This document shows, piece by piece, positions 51,096-60,014 of a stretch of 64,000 nt of DNA (positions within the stretch are counted from its first letter, which is position 1; each line of letters opens with the position of its first letter). The translations under genes were made by a program, and so were the position numbers. The notes under the pieces are model-generated. The model worked only from the letters and a program-made list of their open reading frames with translations. It ran no database searches and was not told the origin of the DNA. Origin of the DNA: Pseudomonas sp. LS-2 (GTDB taxonomy: Bacteria; Pseudomonadota; Gammaproteobacteria; Pseudomonadales; Pseudomonadaceae); the NCBI RefSeq assembly GCF_003605735.1, contig NZ_QXTJ01000039.1:537090-601089 (forward strand), given 5' to 3'.

Positions 51096-52598
51096 ATGCC
51101 GCCATCCACAGCCAAAAACCTCTCGCTGATCGCCGCGATCGACCTGGGCTCCAACAGCTTTCACATGGTTGTTGCCAAAGCTAATCAAGGTGAAATCCGC
51201 ATTCTTGAGCGTCTCGGCGAGAAGGTGCAGCTGGCCGCCGGCATCGACGACGAGCGCAAGCTCAGCGAAGAATCCATGCAGCGCGGGCTCGACTGCCTCA
51301 AGCGCTTCGCCCAACTGATCAACGGTATGCCGCCCGGCGCCGTGCGGATCGTCGGCACAAACGCCCTGCGCGAAGCTCGCAACCGCAACGAATTCATCCA
51401 TCGCGCCGAAGAAATCCTGGGCCACCCGGTCGAGGTCATCTCCGGCCGTGAAGAAGCGCGTCTGATTTATCTCGGCGTCTCGCACACCCTGGCCGACACG
51501 CCAGGCAAACGTTTGGTCGCCGACATCGGCGGCGGCAGTACCGAGTTCATCATCGGGCAGCGTTTCGAACCGCTGCTGCGCGAGAGCCTGCAAATGGGCT
51601 GCGTCAGCTTCACGCAGCGCTATTTCAAAGACGGCAAGATTACCCCGGCGCGCTATGCCCAGGCCTATACAGCGGCGCGGCTGGAGATCATGAGCATCGA
51701 GCATGCCCTGCATCGCCTGAGCTGGGATGAAGCCATCGGTTCGTCTGGCACTATCCGCGCGATCGGCCTGGCCCTGAAAGCGGGCGGCCATGGCACCGGC
51801 GAGGTCAACGCCGAAGGCCTGGCGTGGCTCAAACGCAAGCTGATGAAACTGGGCGAAGTGGACAAGATCGACTTCGAAGGCCTCAAACCTGATCGCCGGG
51901 CCATTTTTCCGGCAGGTCTGGCGATTCTCGAAGCGATCTTCGACGCGCTGGAACTCAAGCGCATGGATCACTGCGAAGGCGCGCTGCGTGAAGGCGTGCT
52001 GTACGACCTGCTGGGTCGCCATCATCACGAAGACGTGCGTGAGCGCACTCTCAGCTCGCTGATGGACCGTTATCACGTCGACCTGGAACAGGCTGCGCGG
52101 GTCGAGCGCAAGGCACTCTCAGCACTGGAGCAGGTAGCAAAGGCGTGGGATCTGGAAGACGACCTGTATCGCGAACTGCTGAGCTGGGCTGCCAAGGTGC
52201 ATGAGGTGGGTCTGGACATCGCCCACTATCACTACCACAAGCACGGCGCCTATCTGATCGAGCACTCCGACCTGGCCGGTTTCTCCCGCGAAGACCAACA
52301 GATGCTCGCGCTGCTGGTGCGTGGCCATCGTCGCAACATTCCCAAGGACAAGTTCGCCGAATTCGGCGATGAAGGGGTGAAGCTGATTCGTCTGTGCGTG
52401 CTGTTGCGCTTTGCGATCCTGTTCCACCACATTCGCGGCACCCAGGAGATGCCGCAACCTGTGTTGACCGCCGATGGGAACAACCTCGACATCCTGTTCC
52501 CGGATGGCTGGCTGGAAAACAACCAGCTGACTCAGGCCGACTTCGGCCTGGAGGCCGACTGGCTGACCCGAGTCGGGATCATCCTCAGCGTACGCTGA
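51096..52598 (+). CDS. ppx: Exopolyphosphatase
   Basis: The 500-residue enzyme removes terminal phosphates from polyphosphate, and some members also hydrolyse pppGpp. The ASKHA phosphate loops are visible: AAIDLGSNSFHMVVAKANQG (P-loop 1), catalytic-Glu region IVGTNALREARNRNEF, and VADIGGGSTEFIIG (P-loop 2). A C-terminal HD-like domain has VHEVGLDIAHYHYHKHGAYL. ATG 51096 is chosen (MPPSTAKNLSLIAAIDLG). It is convergent with ppk and their last 14 bases overlap. Confidence 0.95.
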   Translation: MPPSTAKNLSLIAAIDLGSNSFHMVVAKANQGEIRILERLGEKVQLAAGIDDERKLSEESMQRGLDCLKRFAQLINGMPPGAVRIVGTNALREARNRNEFIHRAEEILGHPVEVISGREEARLIYLGVSHTLADTPGKRLVADIGGGSTEFIIGQRFEPLLRESLQMGCVSFTQRYFKDGKITPARYAQAYTAARLEIMSIEHALHRLSWDEAIGSSGTIRAIGLALKAGGHGTGEVNAEGLAWLKRKLMKLGEVDKIDFEGLKPDRRAIFPAGLAILEAIFDALELKRMDHCEGALREGVLYDLLGRHHHEDVRERTLSSLMDRYHVDLEQAARVERKALSALEQVAKAWDLEDDLYRELLSWAAKVHEVGLDIAHYHYHKHGAYLIEHSDLAGFSREDQQMLALLVRGHRRNIPKDKFAEFGDEGVKLIRLCVLLRFAILFHHIRGTQEMPQPVLTADGNNLDILFPDGWLENNQLTQADFGLEADWLTRVGIILSVR

Positions 52599-54807
52599 GG
52601 ACCGGATTGCTCAGCTTCTCCAGCAGCGCCGCCTGCACATTGCGAGCGTTCTGGTTGCCGGTCGGCGTGCTGCGGATGTAGCGCCCGTCCGGCTGCAACA
52701 GCCAGCTATGGGTGTTGTCGGTCAGATACCCTTCCAGCTCCTTCTTCACCCGCAGAATCAACTTCTTGCCCTCGACCGGGAAGCAAGTTTCGACGCGCTT
52801 GTCGAGGTTGCGCTCCATCCAGTCGGCACTGGACAGGAACATCTGCTCGTCGCCGCCATTGAGGAAGTAGAAAACCCGTGTGTGCTCCAGGAAACGCCCG
52901 ATGATCGACCGAACCTGAATGTTGTGCGACACGCCCGGTACGCCCGGACGCAGGCAGCACATGCCGCGGACCACCAGATCGATCTTCACCCCGGTCTGAC
53001 TGGCCTTGTACAGCGCCCGGATGATCTTCGGATCGGTCAGTGAGTTGAACTTGGCGATGATGTGCGCCGGCTTGCCTTCGGCCGCGAACTGGGTTTCACG
53101 GGCGATCATGTCGAGCATGCCCTTTTTCAGGGTAAACGGCGCATGCAGCAGCTTTTTCATGCGCAGCGTCTTGCCCATGCCGATCAACTGACTGAACAGC
53201 TTGCCGACGTCCTCGCACAGCGCGTCATCGGAGGTCAGAAGGCTGTAGTCGGTGTACAGGCGCGCGTTGCCGGCATGGTAGTTACCGGTGCCCAAATGGG
53301 CGTAACGCACGATCTCGCCCGCTTCGCGACGCAGGATCAGCATCATCTTGGCGTGGGTCTTGAACCCGACGACGCCATAGATCACCACCGCACCCGCCGC
53401 TTGCAGACGGCTGGCCAGTTGCAGGTTGGACTCTTCGTCGAACCGCGCACGCAATTCGATGACAGCCGTCACTTCCTTGCCGTTGCGCGCGGCATCGACC
53501 AGCGCGTCGACGATTTCCGAGTTGGCACCGCTGCGATACAGCGTCTGGCGCACCGCCAGGACGTGCGGGTCTTTCGCGGCCTGGCGCAGCAGATCGACCA
53601 CAGGAGTGAACGACTCGAACGGGTGCAGCAGCAGGATGTCCTGCTTGCTGATCACGTTGAAGATGTTTTCGCTGTTCTGCAGAAGCTTCGGGATGGCCGG
53701 AGTGAACGGCGCGTATTGCAGCTCTGGATGACTGTCCAGGCTGGTAATGCTGAACAGGCGGGTCAGGTTGACCGGACCGTTGACCTGATACAACTCGGTC
53801 TCACTCAGGTTGAATTGCTTGAGCAAATAGTCGGAGAGGTGTTTGGGGCAGGTATCCGCCACTTCCAGGCGCACAGCATCACCGTAGCGGCGGGAGAACA
53901 ACTCGCCACGCAGTGCACGGGCAAGGTCTTCCACATCTTCTGAATCCAGCGCGAGGTCGGCGTTACGGGTCAGACGGAACTGATAGCAGCCCTTGACCTT
54001 CATGCCCTGGAACAGGTCATCGGCATGGGCGTGAATCATCGACGACAAGAACACATAGTTGTCGCCAGGGCCGCCGACGTCTTCCGGCACCTTGATGATA
54101 CGTGGCAGCAGGCGCGGTGCAGGAATGATCGCCAGGCCTGAGTCACGACCGAAGGCGTCGATACCTTCCAGCTCCACAATGAAGTTCAGCGACTTGTTCA
54201 CCAGCAGCGGGAACGGGTGGGTCGGGTCCAGACCAATCGGGGTGATGATCGGCGCGATCTCGTCGCGGAAGTAGCGACGCACCCAGGTTTTCAGCTTGGT
54301 GGTCCAGTTGCGACGGCGGATGAAGCGCACCTGATGTTTTTCGAGCTCCGGCAGCAGGATGTCGTTGAGGATGGCGTACTGGCGGTCGACATGACCATGT
54401 ACCAGCTCACTGATGCGCGCCAGCGCCTGATGCGGTTGAAGCCCGTCTGCGCCTGCTTGTTCACGGGCGAAGGTGATCTGCTTCTTGAGGCCGGCGACAC
54501 GAATTTCGAAGAACTCGTCCAGATTGCTGGAGAAGATCAGCAGGAACTTGAGCCGCTCGAGCAACGGATAGGATTCATCCAGCGCCTGTTCCAGCACGCG
54601 AATGTTGAACTGCAGTTGCGACAGTTCTCGATGGATGTAAAGGCTGCTGTCATCCAGGTTGGGAATCACGATGGCCGGCGCAACGGGGTGATGCGGCTCG
54701 AGGGCCGGCACCACTTCGATGGTCGGCTCGACCATGGCGGTGATTTCCTGGGTCAGGGCCTGAGGCTCAGCTTCAACTGCAGATTCGATAATTCCTTCGG
54801 TACTCAT
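52585..54807 (-). CDS. ppk: Polyphosphate kinase 1
   Basis: The 740-residue PPK1 reversibly makes polyphosphate from ATP. After a variable 70-residue N-terminal extension the conserved region starts YIHRELSQLQFNIRVLEQAL. The catalytic phospho-His is in VVGFKTHAKMMLILRREAGE, and a second active-site His is in QVRSIIGRFLEHTRVFYF. The start at 54807 (MSTEGIIESAVEAEPQ) is the first ATG of the conserved protein; a longer frame upstream is non-coding in appearance. The nearest good promoter is the Pho-type one at 55269-55302, which would give a leader of about 455 nt. Confidence 0.95.
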   Translation of the reverse strand: MSTEGIIESAVEAEPQALTQEITAMVEPTIEVVPALEPHHPVAPAIVIPNLDDSSLYIHRELSQLQFNIRVLEQALDESYPLLERLKFLLIFSSNLDEFFEIRVAGLKKQITFAREQAGADGLQPHQALARISELVHGHVDRQYAILNDILLPELEKHQVRFIRRRNWTTKLKTWVRRYFRDEIAPIITPIGLDPTHPFPLLVNKSLNFIVELEGIDAFGRDSGLAIIPAPRLLPRIIKVPEDVGGPGDNYVFLSSMIHAHADDLFQGMKVKGCYQFRLTRNADLALDSEDVEDLARALRGELFSRRYGDAVRLEVADTCPKHLSDYLLKQFNLSETELYQVNGPVNLTRLFSITSLDSHPELQYAPFTPAIPKLLQNSENIFNVISKQDILLLHPFESFTPVVDLLRQAAKDPHVLAVRQTLYRSGANSEIVDALVDAARNGKEVTAVIELRARFDEESNLQLASRLQAAGAVVIYGVVGFKTHAKMMLILRREAGEIVRYAHLGTGNYHAGNARLYTDYSLLTSDDALCEDVGKLFSQLIGMGKTLRMKKLLHAPFTLKKGMLDMIARETQFAAEGKPAHIIAKFNSLTDPKIIRALYKASQTGVKIDLVVRGMCCLRPGVPGVSHNIQVRSIIGRFLEHTRVFYFLNGGDEQMFLSSADWMERNLDKRVETCFPVEGKKLILRVKKELEGYLTDNTHSWLLQPDGRYIRSTPTGNQNARNVQAALLEKLSNPVLSVR

Positions 54808-55455
54808 GAATAATCCTGTAAGGGTATTGCCCTTGTAACAGTTGGGCCGCGCGAACGGCGAATGAAGTCGGCATGCCGTGTGCGCCACAACAGTGGTGAC
54901 GTCCAGCACCCTGAGACAGTCACGCCAGACACGTTGTTGTGTCGACGAACGCCCGGACTGTGGTGAGCGAATTTTCTGACAGACCCGAGACACGATGCTG
55001 TACGCGCTTTGACTCCCCACGCTACGCATTTCTCAGCGTCCTGCAAGTCCGAATCAATGCATCGCGTGATGGCAAGCGTGGTGGCACCCATCACGACAAG
55101 GGCAGGAGGCAAATCACGAAAAAACGAAGGGTGTGCCAACGGCGAGTCATCTCGGACCGTTCGACAGGGGGGATCGGAGCGGTCTGACCGTTGGAAAGAC
55201 CGTGATCGAAAAGTGAGGGCAACGCGCACGGAATGCTCCCGAGCCCATGCAGACGGGCAAGCGTGACATTTATAAGCCTGCATTATGACGCTTGCGTGAC
55301 AGTATCATTTTCGACAAATGACGCAGGACGCAAAGCCGCTTCCTAGACGACGAATCCCTTCGCCTTGTAGGAAACTTTAACGCCGAGACACATTTCCACA
55401 CTTTCCTGAATGCCTTGGGCGAGTTAGGCTGCGCGTTCATTTCGCCAGCACCCAA
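54808..55455. other. 648-bp gene-free interval between ppk and dedA
   Basis: Short open frames occur on both strands, but none has family resemblance plus a ribosome binding site. The interval contains the Pho-type promoter (55269-55302, minus strand). The rest would be ppk leader. The A/T-rich 55360-55455 part should hold the dedA promoter. Confidence 0.6.
55269..55302 (-). promoter_or_regulatory. Pho box and -10, directed towards ppk
   Basis: On the minus strand, CTGTCACGCAAGCGTCAT (55302-55285) matches the PhoB direct repeat CTGTCAT-N4-CTGTCAT with two or three changes. Exactly 10 bp later comes TATAAA (55274-55269), the canonical arrangement in which the Pho box replaces the -35. Transcription would start near 55262 and run into ppk. 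PhoB control of polyphosphate genes is known in several bacteria; here it is prediction. Confidence 0.65.
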
Positions 55456-56073
55456 ATGATGCTCCAGCATTTTTTACAAGAATTTGGCTACTTCGCCCTT
55501 TTCCTCGGGACCTTTTTTGAAGGTGAGACCATCTTGGTGCTCGCTGGATTTCTTGCGTTTCGTGGGTACATGGACATCAATCTGGTCGTGGTCGTTGCCT
55601 TCTTCGGCAGCTACGCTGGCGACCAGCTCTGGTACTTCATGGGGCGTAAACACGGCCGCAAGCTTCTGGCACGCAAACCGCGCTGGCAAATGATGGGCGA
55701 TCGCGCGCTGGAGCACATTCGCCGGCACCCGGACATCTGGGTGCTGAGCTTCCGTTTCGTCTATGGCCTGCGAACCGTGATGCCTGTGGCGATCGGGCTT
55801 TCCGGTTACCCACCAGGGCGGTACTTGCTGCTCAATGGCATCGGCGCAGCGGTGTGGGCGGCGGCGCTGGGCGCTGCTGCCTACAAATTCGGCGCGGTTC
55901 TGGAAGGCCTGCTGGGCAACGTCAAGAAGTACGAGCTGTGGGTGCTCGGCGCGTTGCTGGTAATTGGCGTTCTGTTGTGGATCCGGCGCAGGATCAAAAA
56001 TGCACGCATTGCCCGGCAAGCGAAGCTCGCTTTACCGGTCAATGTCGAGGTCAAGGACCGGCCAGACGAGTGA
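55456..56073 (+). CDS. DedA family membrane protein
   Basis: The 205-residue inner-membrane protein has about five hydrophobic segments. Family motifs are YFALFLGTFFEGETILVLAG, then FFGSYAGDQLWYFMGRKHGR and VYGLRTVMPVAIGLSGYPPG with the conserved Gly/Arg. DedA proteins support membrane homeostasis and undecaprenyl-phosphate or other lipid recycling; the specific role is not evident. It is convergent with the desaturase pseudogene, overlapping its end by 23 bases. Confidence 0.9.
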   Translation: MMLQHFLQEFGYFALFLGTFFEGETILVLAGFLAFRGYMDINLVVVVAFFGSYAGDQLWYFMGRKHGRKLLARKPRWQMMGDRALEHIRRHPDIWVLSFRFVYGLRTVMPVAIGLSGYPPGRYLLLNGIGAAVWAAALGAAAYKFGAVLEGLLGNVKKYELWVLGALLVIGVLLWIRRRIKNARIARQAKLALPVNVEVKDRPDE

Positions 56074-57289
56074 AGTGCCCTCGAGCGCAATACACCGCAA
56101 TTGTGCTCAGCAGGGTGTAGACCAGCAAGGCAGCCCACACCAGTGAGTTCGCCGGCCACAAACCGGCTATCGGGGCCAGCGCCACCAGCGGCAGATTCGC
56201 GGCCAGCCTCACGCCCTCAAGCCTCAACGCTGACGGCCTGTTCTCCAGTGCCATACCAAACACGAACAAGCCCGACGCGACCCAACCCCATCCCAGTATC
56301 AGCGCCGGCCACGGCAGAATCTCCCCGTTCGACAGCAAATAGCTGCCCAGCAAGGTGTAAAGCGAAAATTGCACGCCGACATACATCTGCTGCGTCAGGC
56401 TCAGTGGCACCTCGAATTTTCGGAACTGGCCAGGATCAGGCTTGTTGATCGGGTATCGCAGCGCCACGTCGGCAGGTCGCCAGCCAGTGGGCATGAACCA
56501 GATCCGCAGCTTGTCCCACCTTGAGTCGGCGTGCCGCGCATCCGCAGCAAGTTGTGCGTAGAACTGAAGATTGGCCCACAGCGGATTCCAGCTTCTCAAG
56601 GGCGTTGTTACGCCGAAGATCGGCGGCTCGCTGTCCAGCTCTTCCTGAAAGGTGCCAAACAGCCGGTCCCAAACAATGAACACCCCGCCGTAATTGCGAT
56701 CCATGTAGACAAGGTTCTGCGCATGGTGCGCTCGGTGATTGGACGGCGTGACGAAGAACCACTCGAACCAGCCAAGCTTGGGAATGTGTCGGGTATGCAC
56801 CCAGAACTGATAAAGCAGATTGAGCGATGCCACCGCGACGAATACCGCCAATGGCACGCCGATCAGCGCCAGCGGCAGGTAGAAGATCCAGCTCAGAAGA
56901 AAACCGGTACTGGTCTGACGCAATGCCGTGGAGAGGTTGTAGTCCTCGCTCTGGTGATGCACCGAATGCGCTGCCCAGAGGATGTTGCGCTCATGCCCCA
57001 TGCGATGCAGCCAGTAGTAGCAGAAGTCGTAAAAGATAAAAGCGAACAGCCAGACCCATGCGCTCTCGGCAGAGAGCCGCCACAGTGCGAGATGCTCCAG
57101 TGCGAAGGCGTAGGTGACCAGCCCGACGCCTTTGGTCTACAAGCCGGTAGTGGTGGACAACACGCCGGTGCTGAGGCTGTTTATCGCGTCCGCGACTCTG
57201 TAGTTGCTGACCTTGCGCCAATGATCGGCGAGCAACTCGACTGCGATCAACACAAAGAAAAACGGGACTGCGTACAGAATGAAATTCAT
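56051..57289 (-). pseudogene. Sterol desaturase / fatty acid hydroxylase family gene with in-frame amber codon
   Basis: Read from ATG 57289 the frame gives MNFILYAVPFFFVLIAVELL and continues as a clear fatty-acid-hydroxylase-superfamily protein. TAG at 57137-57139 replaces codon 51, within SLSTGVLSTTTGL-stop-TKGVGLV. Past it the frame stays open to 56051 (412 codons in all). The di-iron His motifs are intact: YYWLHRMGHE, HSVHHQSEDYN and NHRAHHAQN. A shorter product could only restart inside (ATG 57001), losing the first helices and the first His box. It may be a genuine nonsense mutation, a sequencing error or, less likely, readthrough. Confidence 0.85.
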
Positions 57290-57476
57290 CGATGCCACCC
57301 AGCGACGAAACTTCGAAGATTAGGCGAGGCCATGGCGAAACCCTATGGCAACGAATGACAAATTAGTAGACATTTGACGACATCGTTGGCGCAACGCGCG
57401 ACGCGCGGGACGCCATGGAAAACGACAGAATCGGCGTACCCCGCATACGGGATCGCCCAAGAAAGGGAGCACACGC

Positions 57477-58157
57477 ATGAGCAAAAAAGTGGCCGTCATT
57501 CTTTCCGGTTGCGGCGTTCAGGACGGAGCGGAAATTCATGAGAGCGTGCTCACCCTGCTGCGCCTGGATCAGCGTGGTGCGCAGGTCAAATGCTTTGCGC
57601 CGAACATCGCGCAACATCACGTCATCAATCACCTGACCGGCGAAGAAATGCCGGAGACCCGCAACGTGCTGGTCGAATCGGCGCGCATTGCACGCGGCGC
57701 CATCGAGGACATCCGCGAAGCGGACATTACCGAGTTCGACGCACTGATAATTCCCGGTGGATTCGGGGCCGCGAAGAACCTGTCGAACTTCGCCGTCGAA
57801 GGCTCCGGCTGCAAGGTTCAGGCAGAGGTGCTGGCCATGGCCGAGGCCTTCGCCGAAGCAGGAAAACCCATCGGACTGATCTGCGTATCACCGGCGCTGG
57901 CGGCGAAGATCTACGGCCCGGGCGTGACCTGCACTATCGGCAACGATCCAGACACAGCAGCGAAAATCACCAAAATGGGCGGCAAGCACGAAGAGTGCGA
58001 AGTGAGCGATATCGTCGAAGACAAAAACCGCAAACTGGTTTGCACGCCTGCTTACATGGTCGCCAAATCCATCGGCGAAGCGGCTTCGGGTATCAACAAG
58101 CTGGTGGATCGAGTCCTGGAGCTGGTGCAGGAGCGTGAGGAGCAGGCTTCAGCCTGA
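57477..58157 (+). CDS. elbB: ElbB-type glyoxalase (DJ-1/PfpI superfamily)
   Basis: The 226-residue cytoplasmic protein has KKVAVILSGCGVQDGAEIHE at the N-terminus, then FDALIIPGGFGAAKNLSNFA, and the nucleophile elbow GLICVSPALAAKIYGP with the conserved Cys. It ends in a long C-terminal helix. E. coli ElbB has weak glyoxalase activity and was linked to isoprenoid synthesis. The physiological role is uncertain. The start has AAAGGGAGC. Confidence 0.92.
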   Translation: MSKKVAVILSGCGVQDGAEIHESVLTLLRLDQRGAQVKCFAPNIAQHHVINHLTGEEMPETRNVLVESARIARGAIEDIREADITEFDALIIPGGFGAAKNLSNFAVEGSGCKVQAEVLAMAEAFAEAGKPIGLICVSPALAAKIYGPGVTCTIGNDPDTAAKITKMGGKHEECEVSDIVEDKNRKLVCTPAYMVAKSIGEAASGINKLVDRVLELVQEREEQASA

Positions 58158-58170
58158 CGCCCCAGGCTGA

Positions 58171-58635
58171 TCAGACCGGATATTCGCGCGCCAAACGCGT
58201 CAGAATCCGGTCCAGGGAATTGGCGAAGGCCTGCTTCTCGCGATCACCATAAGCGCCCTGCCCGCCACCGGCCTGCCCTTGTTCGCGCAGGTCGGTGAAC
58301 AGGTTACGCACCGCCAGACGCTCGCCCATGTTATGCGCATCGAACTCCTTGCCTCGCGGATCCAGCGCCGCCACGCCTTTCTTCACCAGTCGATCAGCCA
58401 GCGGCACGTCGCTGCAGATAACCAGCTCCCCCGGCACGGCGTGCTCGACCAGATAATCATCGGCAGCATCCGGACCACTGGGCACCACGACCAGTTTCAC
58501 CAGCGCGAACCCTGGCTTGATCAGGCTCACACCGGCGACCATCACCACCTCGAACTGGCGCTTCAGGGCGAACTTGACCACCTGATCCTTGGCTGCCTTG
58601 GGGCAAGCGTCGGCATCGATCCATACGCGCATCAC
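58171..58635 (-). CDS. YaiI/YqxD (DUF188) family protein
   Basis: The 154-residue PIN-like protein begins MRVWIDADACPKAAKDQVVK and carries DAADDYLVEHAVPGELVICS, DVPLADRLVKKG and GERLAVRNLFTDLREQG. Acidic residues at Asp7, Asp9 and later Asp pairs resemble a nuclease pocket, but the family has no proven activity. It is convergent with elbB; the gap is 13 bp. Confidence 0.92.
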   Translation of the reverse strand: MMRVWIDADACPKAAKDQVVKFALKRQFEVVMVAGVSLIKPGFALVKLVVVPSGPDAADDYLVEHAVPGELVICSDVPLADRLVKKGVAALDPRGKEFDAHNMGERLAVRNLFTDLREQGQAGGGQGAYGDREKQAFANSLDRILTRLAREYPV

Positions 58636-58674
58636 ATGAACTCCGCAGTTCGGACTGAGCTGTTCACCGGACCG

Positions 58675-59301
58675 TCAGGCACGATGCAACGTCGCCAGAA
58701 AAGCTGCCGCGCTGACAAACAGCCCGGCAAATGTCCGGTTCATTCGACGCTGCTGTTTGGGGGTTTTGAGCAATCGCAGCACTTTTGACGCCAGGCCCGT
58801 GTACCCGGCCATGACGATCAGATCGACACTCACCATGGTCACGGCGATGGTCAGGTACTGAGGCAGCAGCGGCAGGTGGGTATCGATGAACTGAGGGAGG
58901 ATCGCCAGCATGAAGACCAGCGCCTTGGGGTTACTGATGTTGACCAGAAAGCCCCGCGCAATCAACGCCAACGGCTTGCCGACAGGACGGATCGTTGAGT
59001 CGTCGGACATATCGCTCGGCAGCGCACGCCACTGCTTGATGCCCAGATAGACCAGATACGCCACACCAAACCATTTGATCAGCGTGAACGCCAGTGCCGA
59101 GGTCGCGAGTACGGCGCCCAACCCTGCGGCGATGATCGCAATCTGGACGATGAGGGCCAGCTGGAGGCCGAACGCATTCCAGTAACCGCGCCAGAACCCG
59201 TATTGCAGACCGCTGGACATCGATGCGATGGCGCCAGCGCCCGGGGAAAGGCTGATGACCCAGCAGGCGGCAAAGAAGGCCAGCCATGTTTCAAGCGACA
59301 T
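58675..59301 (-). CDS. LysE/RhtB family amino acid exporter
   Basis: The 208-residue inner-membrane protein has about six helices. It begins LETWLAFFAACWVISLSPGA with GAIASMSSGLQYGFWRGYWNAFG, the RhtB/homoserine-lactone efflux subgroup signature, and contains RGFLVNISNPKALVFMLAIL. It probably exports homoserine, its lactone or a similar amino acid. It is upstream of the DUF188 gene on the same strand, with 39 bp between. Confidence 0.9.
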   Translation of the reverse strand: MSLETWLAFFAACWVISLSPGAGAIASMSSGLQYGFWRGYWNAFGLQLALIVQIAIIAAGLGAVLATSALAFTLIKWFGVAYLVYLGIKQWRALPSDMSDDSTIRPVGKPLALIARGFLVNISNPKALVFMLAILPQFIDTHLPLLPQYLTIAVTMVSVDLIVMAGYTGLASKVLRLLKTPKQQRRMNRTFAGLFVSAAAFLATLHRA

Positions 59302-59411
59302 TACACACCTCAGGCGAGAGCGAAAACTCGCCCTAACCTAGTGTTTCTGCGGCGCAAAGACCAATTATTTCTAACTGTTGCGGCGAGTTCGGAGATAGCT
59401 GTGCAGGTCGC

Positions 59412-60014
59412 TCAGCGTTGGGCGTGTTCGGCTCCGCGCTTCTCGCCGGAAATGATCGGCGTGCCGTCGTTACCTCGCCAGCGCCGGATCGACTTCTGGA
59501 AGAACTGGCTGTTCGGCACCTGCACAAGTGTGCCGCCCAACTCGGCAGGCTCTACCAGCGTTGTGAACATCAAGTTGATGGCAGTGACGCGACCCTTGAT
59601 CCCGGGCTTATCCGTGGTATCCACCAATTCGACCATGTCGCCAATTCGAAACGGGCCCATGGTGAAGATGAAGACCGCACAGAGCAGGTTCGACAGCACG
59701 CTCCACATTGCGAAGAACGCAACCGCAGCGACGGCGACGAACCCCGACAATGCCGCCCACAACACGGACGCCGACACCCCGAGACGGCCCAACACCGCTA
59801 CGAATGCGGTGCCCATGATCAACCAGCGCAAACCGCCACGCAGCATCACCAGCAATTCGGGCGGCAGCAACGGGTAACGTTCGGCCAAACGAGTCAGAAA
59901 ACGCGCAACCACACGCTGCAAGGTATAGCCGACCAACAGGATCAACAGAATCTGTAGCCCCACCAGAATCGGTTCGATCCAGTACGCCGGGACGGGCAAC
60001 GCCATCGATTCCAT
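59412..60014 (-). CDS. Small MscS-type mechanosensitive channel protein
   Basis: The 200-residue protein has three membrane segments: WIEPILVGLQILLILLVGYT, GLRWLIMGTAFVAVLGRLG, and the pore-like SASVLWAALSGFVAVAAVAF with Gly/Ala spacing. A short MscS beta domain follows (FRIGDMVELVDTTDKPGIKG, TLVQVPNSQFFQKSIRRW). It lacks the usual C-terminal cage domain and is shorter than MscS. The ATG overlaps the ABC-F stop by one base (TGATG). Confidence 0.88.
   Translation of the reverse strand: MESMALPVPAYWIEPILVGLQILLILLVGYTLQRVVARFLTRLAERYPLLPPELLVMLRGGLRWLIMGTAFVAVLGRLGVSASVLWAALSGFVAVAAVAFFAMWSVLSNLLCAVFIFTMGPFRIGDMVELVDTTDKPGIKGRVTAINLMFTTLVEPAELGGTLVQVPNSQFFQKSIRRWRGNDGTPIISGEKRGAEHAQR

Noticed and set aside
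54804..55283. 159-codon minus-strand frame upstream of ppk
   Set aside because: Its start overlaps the Pho box/-10 region, the sequence has no family pattern, and it runs into the ppk start.
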